DNA of 11,420 bases from JANPEF01 sp046596055. GTDB lineage: Bacteria; Eisenbacteria; RBG-16-71-46; DASYSL01. The stretch lies in contig JBKJNH010000391.1 of the NCBI GenBank assembly GCA_046596055.1, positions 1 through 11,420 of the forward strand, read 5' to 3'. The position numbers and the translations under genes were made by a program. This document shows positions 6,037-11,420 of this stretch, in pieces. The notes beneath the pieces were generated by a model. The model had not been told where the DNA came from, did no database searches, and saw only the letters and a program-made list of their open reading frames with translations. Every line of letters starts with the position of its first letter. The first letter of the stretch is position 1.

Positions 6037-7218
6037 ATGCTTCGTGTCACCTGCTGCCTCAATCTCGCCCTTGCCGGGATCGCGCTCGCAGTGTCCCCGG
6101 TCGCGGGGGAGCCTGCATGCAAAGGTGCGGTGAAGTACGCCGGACTTCCACTCCATCCGCCGCCGACCGCAGCGCAGTTCCCGACGCGGGACACGGCCGC
6201 GACCCCGCCGTTCAATCCGGCCATCGCGGAGAGCCTCGATGCGGTCGCAGACTGGATCCTGGCCCGCACGAGGGCCCCGGCGATCGCGGCCGCCGTCGTG
6301 TTGCCGGGCCAGGGGACGTGGTCGGCCGCGCGTGGCGTCGCCGAAGCGGATTCGATGATGCCGCTCCCGTCGGATCCGATCTTCTACTGGGGCAGCGTCG
6401 GCAAGGTGTTCACCGGCGTTCTGGTGATGCAACTTATCGACGAGGGGAAGCTCAGCTACGACATGAAGCTCGCGACCTGGTTTCCCGACGTCGCGAACGC
6501 CCGCTGGATCACGATCGACATGCTGCTCACCCACACGCACGGGCTCTACAGCTTCCAGAACGACTCGACGTTCCACTTCACACCGGGGTACTCGCCGCCC
6601 GAGACGCTGCTCGCCATTGCGGCGCGCCACGGTCCGGTCCACTGCCCCGGTGAGGCATGGTCGTACTCGAACACGGGGTACGTGCTGCTGGCGCGCATCC
6701 TCGAGCAGGTCGAAGGGCGCCCGTATCACCTGATCGCGCGGGACCGCATCGTGCGGCGCCTCGGGCTTGCGCACACCGCGGTGCTACAGCCCCGCGAGCG
6801 GCCCGCCGGGCTCGTTGCCGGGACGCGCGACGGCCGCACCGATCGCGCGTTCGATCCGTCGGTGCCGTATGGCGCCGGCGGCGTCGCGGCCAGCGCCGCG
6901 GACATGGCGCGCTTCTGGCAGGCCGTCCTCACGGGCGAGCTGTTGCAGTCGGAGACGGTGCACGGCGCCTTCGCGCGGCTCCATCCCATGTTCGGCTCCA
7001 ACGGGCAGTCCTATGGACGGGCGGTCATGCTCTATGACGTCCGGGGTCCGGACGGCACGACCACGTGGCTGGGGCACAGCGGGGGCACCGAGACGGCGAA
7101 GGCGGTGGTCCTCTACGACCCGACAAGCGGCGCATTCGTCGCCGTCGCGATCAACGCGGCGGCGCCGGCCGAGGCGGCGGCGTTCCGCCTGCTGCAGGAG
7201 CTGCCCCCGCGGCAATGA
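6037..7218 (+). CDS. Exported serine hydrolase, class C beta-lactamase / PBP-like fold
   Basis: A 393-residue protein of the beta-lactamase family (Pfam Beta-lactamase, AmpC/EstB/DD-peptidase-like). A signal peptide occupies residues 1-24 (hydrophobic 'LALAGIALAV', probable cut after 'VAG'), placing the enzyme outside the cytoplasm. Catalytic motifs are in order: SxxK as 'SVGK' (Ser120, Lys123), YxN as 'YSN' (210-212), and the KTG-equivalent 'HSGG' (347-350). The HSGG form is common in esterases and peptidases of this fold rather than true beta-lactamases, so resistance should not be assumed. 'DMLLTHTHGLYSF' (161-173) is the usual family helix. The ATG at 6037 has AAGGAG at 6024-6029, and the signal peptide starts there; the longer frame to 5863 is antisense to the kinase. 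Its last 68 bases overlap a convergent gene. Confidence 0.92.
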   Translation: MLRVTCCLNLALAGIALAVSPVAGEPACKGAVKYAGLPLHPPPTAAQFPTRDTAATPPFNPAIAESLDAVADWILARTRAPAIAAAVVLPGQGTWSAARGVAEADSMMPLPSDPIFYWGSVGKVFTGVLVMQLIDEGKLSYDMKLATWFPDVANARWITIDMLLTHTHGLYSFQNDSTFHFTPGYSPPETLLAIAARHGPVHCPGEAWSYSNTGYVLLARILEQVEGRPYHLIARDRIVRRLGLAHTAVLQPRERPAGLVAGTRDGRTDRAFDPSVPYGAGGVAASAADMARFWQAVLTGELLQSETVHGAFARLHPMFGSNGQSYGRAVMLYDVRGPDGTTTWLGHSGGTETAKAVVLYDPTSGAFVAVAINAAAPAEAAAFRLLQELPPRQ

Positions 7219-7552
7219 GCGCGCGTTCGAGCTCGTGGGCGCGCGCGCCGAGCGTGAGCGCCGCGGCATCCTCGCCACGCAACGTCCGCGCCGCGGCCTC
7301 GACGCGCAGCAGCTCGATCCACGCGCGGACCTGCCGCGGATCGCGCAGGAGTGAAATCGCGCTCGCGGCGTCGACCTGCGGTAGTGCGGCCGCGAGCGGC
7401 CCGAGCAACTCGCCCTGCGCCGCCTGCGCCCCCGCGACGACCTCGTCGGCCGCCTCGGGCGTGCCCGCGCCCAGGCGCCCGACCAGCCGCGCGACGACCG
7501 CCGCCAGCTCCTCGATCATGCGCTCGACGTAGTCGCGCCTCTCCTGGGCCAT
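7151..7552 (-). CDS. DUF6483-like small helical protein
   Basis: A 133-residue, almost wholly helical cytoplasmic protein. The N-terminal 'RRDYVERMIEELAAVVARLVG' (5-25) followed by repeated Ala/Leu-rich helices with 'EAADEVVAGAQ' and 'LLRVEAAARTLRGEDAAAL' resembles the DUF6483 family, TPR-like helical proteins of unknown role that begin with a D-Y/F-hxR-M-I-E-Q-type helix. The assignment is by pattern only. The ATG at 7550-7552 has GGAGA about 8 bases upstream; that site lies in a 4-bp stem with a GAGA loop (7556-7567). The last 22 residues (from about 112) are Ala/Pro/Arg-rich and lie antisense to the end of the serine hydrolase. They are probably an extension gained by loss of an earlier stop. 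It lies downstream of the glnA terminator, and no separate promoter was recognised. Confidence 0.72.
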   Translation of the reverse strand: MAQERRDYVERMIEELAAVVARLVGRLGAGTPEAADEVVAGAQAAQGELLGPLAAALPQVDAASAISLLRDPRQVRAWIELLRVEAAARTLRGEDAAALTLGARAHELERALIAAGAAPAAGGTPPPRPAPPR

Positions 7553-7583
7553 GGAGTCGTCTCCGACGAGGTAAACCAAGACC

Positions 7584-7615
7584 AAAACGGGGGCGAGCCG
7601 CGAGGCCCGCCCCCG
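7584..7615 (-). terminator. Rho-independent terminator of glnA
   Basis: A 12-bp GC-rich stem (7588-7599 with 7604-7615, one A-C mismatch) with a 4-base loop is followed on the minus strand by TTTT (7584-7587). It begins 25 bases after the glnA stop, the expected place for an intrinsic terminator. Confidence 0.85.
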
Positions 7616-7640
7616 CCGTGAAATCGTGAACCCGTGCAGC

Positions 7641-9086
7641 CTAGAGCATCGACAGGTAGCGTTCGATCTCGTACTTGGTGACCTGGATGCGGAAGCGATC
7701 CCACTCGATGCGCTTGTTCTCGACGAACTTGCCGAACACATGATCGCCCAGGCAGGCGCGGACCAGGTCGCTCTTCTCGGCGAGCTTGACCGCCTCGTCG
7801 AGCGATCCCGGAAGCTCCTCGATGTGCGCCTTCTTCCGCTCGTCGGCACTGAGGTGGAACACGTCCTCCTCGAACGGCGCGCGCAGGTCGTACTTGCCGT
7901 TGACGCCCGCCATGCCCGCCGCCAGCAGCACGGCGAACGCCAGGTACGGGTTCGCGGCCGGATCCGGGAAGCGCACCTCGATGCGGGTCGCCTTCTCGTT
8001 GCCGGGCTTGTACATCGGCACGCGGATGAGCGCCGAGCGATTCTTCTGTCCCCACGCCAGGTAGGCCGGGGCTTCGTAGCCCGGCACCAGGCGCTTGTAC
8101 GAGTTCACCCACTGGTTGGTGACGGCGACCAGCTCGCGCGCGTGCTTGAGCACGCCCGCGGTGTACGAGCGGCCGAACTTCGACAGGTGAAACGGCGCGC
8201 CCTTCTCGTACATCAGGTTCTTGCCGCCCTCGAAGATCGACTGGTGGACGTGCATGCCCGAGCCGTTGACACCGAAGATGGGCTTCGGCATGAAGGTGGC
8301 GTGCACGCCGTGTCGGCGCGCGATCTCGCGAACCAGGTAGCGGTACGTCATCACCTGGTCGGCCATCTTGAGCGCTTCACAGTAGCGCAGGTCGATCTCG
8401 TGCTGGCTGGGGGCGACCTCGTGATGCCCGCACTCGACGATGATGCCCATCGAGGCCATGGCCGCCATCGTCTTCTGGCGCAGCTCGGTGCCCAGGTTGT
8501 CGTCGATCATGTCGAAATAGCCGGCATCGTCGAGCAACGTCGGATCCGTCGGCGACTTCATGTAGAAGAACTCGAGCTCGGGACCCGTGTACATGGTCAA
8601 GCCCTTGGCCGACAGCGCCTCGAGGTTCTTCTTCAGAACCCAGCGCGGATCGCCCTGGTAGGGCTTGCCATCGGGATGATGGATGTCGCAGATCAGGCGA
8701 CACGCCACCTGCCCGTCGACCTGGAACGGCAGGATCGCGAACGTCGACGGATCCGGAACGGCCAGCAGGTCCGACTCGTAGATGCGCGCAAAGCCCTCGA
8801 CCGACGAGCCGTCGAATCCCAGACCCTCCTCGAGCGCTTCCTCGAGCTGGTGGCGCGGCACGACGAAGCTCTTGAGCTGACCGACGATGTCGGTGAACCA
8901 CAGGTTGACGACCTGCACCTGGTGCCGATCGGCGCGCTCGATCACTTCCTGGCGCAGGCGACGGGCGGCGTCGGTCTGCGGCGCGATCTTGTTTACGCCC
9001 GGCGTCGGGCCGGTCTTGGTTGGTGCGGTCTTCTTCGCCGCGGCGGTGGAACGGGACTTCGGCTTGCTGGGCTTCATCGTGGGCAC
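7641..9086 (-). CDS. glnA: Glutamine synthetase type I, GSI-alpha-like
   Basis: Glutamine synthetase condenses glutamate and ammonia with ATP, the main nitrogen-assimilation step; type I forms dodecamers. The 481-residue protein shows 'NLWFTDIVG' (61-69), 'FDGSSVEGFARIYESD' (91-106), metal ligands in 'PELEFF' (169-174), 'HHEVAPSQHEI' (221-231), the ATP signature 'KPIFGVNGSGMHVHQS' (268-283), 'LVPGYEAP' (333-340) and 'RIEVRFPDPAANPYLAFA' (368-385). Arg101 aligns with the feedback-inhibition Arg62 of Bacillus GSI-alpha. Phe410 in 'EEDVFHLSADE' stands where adenylylated enzymes have Tyr, so control by adenylylation is unlikely. An N-terminal tail of about 39 residues rich in Lys, Pro, Ala and Thr precedes the normal beginning. 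The GTG at 9084-9086 was chosen over the ATG at 9077 because GAGGAG lies 8 bases before it. It is coupled to nnr, 13 bases away. Confidence 0.96.
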   Translation of the reverse strand: MPTMKPSKPKSRSTAAAKKTAPTKTGPTPGVNKIAPQTDAARRLRQEVIERADRHQVQVVNLWFTDIVGQLKSFVVPRHQLEEALEEGLGFDGSSVEGFARIYESDLLAVPDPSTFAILPFQVDGQVACRLICDIHHPDGKPYQGDPRWVLKKNLEALSAKGLTMYTGPELEFFYMKSPTDPTLLDDAGYFDMIDDNLGTELRQKTMAAMASMGIIVECGHHEVAPSQHEIDLRYCEALKMADQVMTYRYLVREIARRHGVHATFMPKPIFGVNGSGMHVHQSIFEGGKNLMYEKGAPFHLSKFGRSYTAGVLKHARELVAVTNQWVNSYKRLVPGYEAPAYLAWGQKNRSALIRVPMYKPGNEKATRIEVRFPDPAANPYLAFAVLLAAGMAGVNGKYDLRAPFEEDVFHLSADERKKAHIEELPGSLDEAVKLAEKSDLVRACLGDHVFGKFVENKRIEWDRFRIQVTKYEIERYLSML

Positions 9087-9094
9087 GTCCGTTT

Positions 9095-9100
9095 CTCCTC
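9095..9100 (-). promoter_or_regulatory. Shine-Dalgarno of glnA overlapping the nnr stop codon
   Basis: GAGGAG on the minus strand begins with the last base of the nnr TAG (9100-9102) and ends 8 bases before the GTG at 9086. It decides the glnA start and suggests that ribosomes ending on nnr reinitiate at glnA. Confidence 0.7.
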
Positions 9101-10665
9101 TACTCGTTCCGGATTCCGTCCGGAGGCACGGGGCCGATCCGGGTCTGGGGCAGGGGGATAAGGTCCGACCGCGAACCGGCGAGTTCAAGCCGGCACATCG
9201 CCTGGGGCAGCGCAGCGGTCACGTCGCCGGCCACCAGGGCAAGGGTTCCCACGCGCGCGTGGGCGATGTCGGCCGCGAGGCCGTGAACGTGTACGGCAGC
9301 GCGGGCCGCGTCGTAGGGCAAAAGGCCCTGCGCCACGAATCCCGCGAGAACTCCGGTCAGGACGTCGCCCGCGCCGGCCGTGGCCAGCCCCGGGTTGCCC
9401 GTTGCGTTGACGGTCGTGCGTCCATCGGGTGCGGCAATCACGGTCGGCGCTCCCTTTAGAACGACCACCGCATTCCACCGCTTTGCCATTCGCGCCGGCA
9501 GCGTCAGCCGCTCGCGCTCGATCGTCGCCGCATCGAGTCCGCTCAGCCGCGCCATTTCGCCGACGTGCGGCGTGACGATCAGTGCCATCCCCGGTGCGCG
9601 GCGCGCGAGCTCGTCCGCGCGTCCGGCGAAGGCGTTGAGCCCGTCGGCGTCGAGCACGATCGGCGCGTGCGCCGCCGCGACGACTTGCCGCGCCAGCGCG
9701 GTCGCCTCGGCCGAGCGCGACAGCCCGGGCCCCAGCGCCACGACTTGCGCCTGCCCCGCGCGGTCCAGCACCATCGGCGCCGCCGCCTCGGACAGCGCCC
9801 GCTCCGGCGACTCGGGCAGCGGCCACGTCATGGGCTCGATCATCGCGGCCTCGAGCGCGTCGTTGAGGCTTTCCGGCACGCCGGCGGTGACGAGCCCGGC
9901 GCCGGCGCGCAACGCGGCCGTCGACGCGAGGACCACCGCGCCGGTCAGCCCGACCGATCCGCCGAGGACGAGCACGCGCCCGCAGGCGCTCTTGTGCGCA
10001 TCGGCCGCGCGCCGCGGCAGCAGCCCGGCGATCCATGCATCGCTCGACAGCTCCGGGTCGAGCCCGGGGTCGGAGGTCACGGGCTCGACGCCGATGTCGA
10101 CCACCGCGATCGCGCCGCAGCGCGCACGCCCCGGCACGAGCACGTGCACCGGCTTGAGGTGCGCGAACGCGACGGTCAGGTCGGCCCGCACGGAGGCTCC
10201 GCCGTCGACCAGCGCCCGGCCCGTGTCGGCGTCGAGGCCGCTGGGCAGGTCGAGCGCGACGACGCGCGCGCCTCGCGACTGCGCTGCGGCCATCGCCTCG
10301 ACGGCCGCGGCGTACGGCACGCTCAGCGCGCCGCGACTGCCGGTGCCCAACAGCGCATCGACCACCAGGTCGATCTCGGGCGCGACGTCGGCAGAACCTT
10401 CGCCGACCGCATGCACGGTGACGCGCGCGCCTGCCGCGGCCAGCAGTCGCGCGACAATGCGCCCATCGCCGCCGTTGTTTCCCTTCCCCACGACCACCGC
10501 CACGCGCCAGCCATGCATGCGGCCGAAGTGTTGCTCGATCGCCCGCACCGCGCCCGCGCCGGCGCGCTCCATCAGGGTGCGGACAGGCGTGCCCGCCGCC
10601 GTCGCCGCCGCGTCGGCCTCGCGCATGCGAGCCGCCGTGAGGACGAGGAGGCGGGGCGCGGTCAC
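9100..10665 (-). CDS. nnr: Bifunctional NAD(P)H-hydrate epimerase / ADP-dependent NAD(P)HX dehydratase
   Basis: This metabolite-repair enzyme restores hydrated NADH/NADPH: the N-terminal domain epimerises NAD(P)HX and the C-terminal domain dehydrates it using ADP or ATP. The 521 residues fit the usual fusion length. The epimerase half (about 1-210) shows 'GKGNNGGDG' (60-68), 'DALLGTGSRG' (103-112) and 'DLPSGLDADTG' (139-149). The dehydratase half (about 215-495, ribokinase-like fold) shows 'LGGSVGLTGA', 'LGPGLSR' (311-317), 'DADGLNAFAG' (339-348), 'VTPHVGEMARL' (364-374, Val where Pro is usual), 'VLKGAPTVI' and 'TGNPGLATAGAGDVLTG' (422-438) with catalytic Asp434. The GTG at 10663-10665 overlaps the preceding HAD stop as GTGA; GGGAG lies about 10 bases upstream. 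The 25-residue C-terminal tail after 490 is not part of the fold. Confidence 0.95.
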   Translation of the reverse strand: MTAPRLLVLTAARMREADAAATAAGTPVRTLMERAGAGAVRAIEQHFGRMHGWRVAVVVGKGNNGGDGRIVARLLAAAGARVTVHAVGEGSADVAPEIDLVVDALLGTGSRGALSVPYAAAVEAMAAAQSRGARVVALDLPSGLDADTGRALVDGGASVRADLTVAFAHLKPVHVLVPGRARCGAIAVVDIGVEPVTSDPGLDPELSSDAWIAGLLPRRAADAHKSACGRVLVLGGSVGLTGAVVLASTAALRAGAGLVTAGVPESLNDALEAAMIEPMTWPLPESPERALSEAAAPMVLDRAGQAQVVALGPGLSRSAEATALARQVVAAAHAPIVLDADGLNAFAGRADELARRAPGMALIVTPHVGEMARLSGLDAATIERERLTLPARMAKRWNAVVVLKGAPTVIAAPDGRTTVNATGNPGLATAGAGDVLTGVLAGFVAQGLLPYDAARAAVHVHGLAADIAHARVGTLALVAGDVTAALPQAMCRLELAGSRSDLIPLPQTRIGPVPPDGIRNE

Positions 10666-11420
10666 GGCCGCGACTCTCCCGACCCGCCGCGCTCGCGCAC
10701 GATCCCGGGCGGCCGCGGCGCCGGCGGACCGGACGGCAGCACGTTGTCGACCACGGGGCGCACTTCGAGAGGTCGGCCGTTGATCGTGTCGACCACGTCG
10801 AGCAGCTCGATGATGTCGTTCACGTCGTAGTCGGCGCCCGATTCGACGGTGCCGAACGTGTCGCCGTAGCGCGCGAAGACGGTGCGGATACCCACCTGCG
10901 CGGCGCCGACGACGTCGCGATCGGCCCAGTCGCCGATCATCAGCGCCTGGTCCGCGGTGACGCCCAGCCGCTCGAGCGCCTTGGTGAACGGTTCGGGCGA
11001 AGGCTTGCGCGCGTTGGTGTCCTCGAACGTGACAACGACATCGAACACGTTGTGCAACTGCAGCGAGGCGAGCCGCAACCACGCCTGGTTGCGGGGCGCG
11101 TCGCTGACCACCGCGAGCTTGAGCCCGCGCTTGAGCAGGCCGAGCATCGTGTACTGCACGTGCGGATAAAGGACGAGCGTCGATTCGCGCGCACGGCGGT
11201 AGGCGACGATGCCCGCGGCGAGCACGCGAGGATCGATGCTGCCGGCAGCGGCGGCGAGCGCCTCGTCGAACACCTGCTGGTACTCGATTCCCCTGGCGGT
11301 GTAGACGCGCCAGATGTGCTCGCGCAGCACGTCGCGCGAGACGGTCAGCCCCGCGTCAGCCATTCCGTCGAGGCCGGCCTCGATCGCCGCGCCCTTCATC
11401 TTCATGAAGTCGGTCAGCGT
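10662..11420 (-). CDS. HAD-superfamily hydrolase, subfamily IA (5' end outside window)
   Basis: The frame stays open to the window edge, so the first part, including the nucleophile DxD motif, is missing; the visible part starts 'TLTDFMKMKGAAIE', the sequence that normally follows that motif. A helical cap follows (about residues 10-80 of the visible part), then motif II 'VVSDAP', motif III 'NARKPSPEPF' with the conserved Lys, and motif IV 'MIGDWADRDVVGA' with the acidic pair. These define a phosphatase of the phosphoglycolate-phosphatase-like HAD group; the substrate is not predictable. An ATG at 11405 is internal, not the start. The C-terminus carries a Pro/Arg/Gly-rich tail of about 30 residues and its stop overlaps the nnr start by 4 bases, so the HAD, nnr and glnA genes form one unit. 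Confidence 0.88.
   Translation of the reverse strand, partial: TLTDFMKMKGAAIEAGLDGMADAGLTVSRDVLREHIWRVYTARGIEYQQVFDEALAAAAGSIDPRVLAAGIVAYRRARESTLVLYPHVQYTMLGLLKRGLKLAVVSDAPRNQAWLRLASLQLHNVFDVVVTFEDTNARKPSPEPFTKALERLGVTADQALMIGDWADRDVVGAAQVGIRTVFARYGDTFGTVESGADYDVNDIIELLDVVDTINGRPLEVRPVVDNVLPSGPPAPRPPGIVRERGGSGESRP

Noticed and set aside
4809..6653. 614-codon plus-strand frame spanning the kinase, the divergent gap and part of the hydrolase
   Set aside because: It runs antisense to the kinase and out of frame through the hydrolase; the product is Arg/His-rich and matches nothing.
6037..7218. Serine hydrolase as an antibiotic-resistance beta-lactamase
   Set aside because: SxxK and YSN are present but the third motif is HSGG, as in esterase/peptidase members, and there are no mobility or resistance neighbours.
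7626..9161. 511-codon open frame on the plus strand opposite glnA
   Set aside because: It is fully antisense to a clear glutamine synthetase with all motifs. Its product is Arg/His/Leu-rich with no recognisable domain, which is typical of GC-rich third-position shadow frames.
9380..10830. Two long plus-strand frames opposite nnr
   Set aside because: Overlapping Ser/Arg/Ala-rich products antisense to the nnr gene with no family signal; the nnr motifs are complete.
1..11420. CRISPR arrays, tRNA or rRNA genes, insertion sequences, prophage or toxin-antitoxin modules
   Set aside because: No direct-repeat/spacer pattern, cloverleaf, transposase, integrase or paired small toxin-antitoxin genes were found; the base composition looks even throughout.

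Overview
The window comes from a GC-rich bacterial chromosome. It shows dense coding, many GTG starts, tightly packed operons, and strong G/C bias at third codon positions that opens long antisense frames. The C-terminal domain at the left edge is of the FlgD-Ig/T9SS-like type ('RIFNLAGRLV...WDGRDERG...ASGVYF'). Such domains are common in secreted proteins of Candidatus Eisenbacteria, Krumholzibacteria, Gemmatimonadota and the wider FCB group, so I infer a member of one of those lineages. No RNA genes, insertion sequences, prophage genes or CRISPR arrays were seen.

Layout. (1) 2-244 (+) is the tail of a secreted protein. It is followed by a strong hairpin (266-303) shared with a convergent minus-strand unit: hflX (ribosome-splitting GTPase) > DUF998 membrane protein > a 26-codon small ORF with an excellent Shine-Dalgarno. 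(2) trxA (2522-2851, +) is divergent from hflX, has its own sigma70-like promoter, and ends at a second strong hairpin (2893-2926). (3) 2933-5960 (-) is a five-gene unit, read 5' to 3': an APH/SrkA-like kinase, two half-size YeeE/YedE sulfur-transport subunits, a double-ACT-like protein, and an exported SRPBCC-fold protein. Spacing is 26 bp or less throughout, with one 4-bp overlap. (4) An exported serine beta-lactamase-fold hydrolase (6037-7218, +) is divergent from the kinase. Its 3' end overlaps, by 68 bp, the end of a convergent DUF6483-like gene. (5) 7641-11420 (-) is a HAD phosphatase (5' end outside the window) > bifunctional NAD(P)HX epimerase/dehydratase (nnr) > glnA, closed by a terminator with a T-run.

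How they fit. Most genes are housekeeping: ribosome rescue, thiol redox, nitrogen assimilation, and repair of damaged nicotinamide nucleotides. The least explained part is the 2933-5960 operon. There a split thiosulfate/sulfur channel carrying three characteristic cysteines travels with a small-molecule kinase, an ACT sensor-like protein and a periplasmic lipid/ligand-binding-fold protein. The second item of interest is glutamine synthetase. It is of the feedback-inhibited (GSI-alpha-like) type, has Phe at the usual adenylylation tyrosine, and carries an unusual basic K/P/A/T-rich N-terminal tail. I see no convincing wholly new defence or mobile system here.
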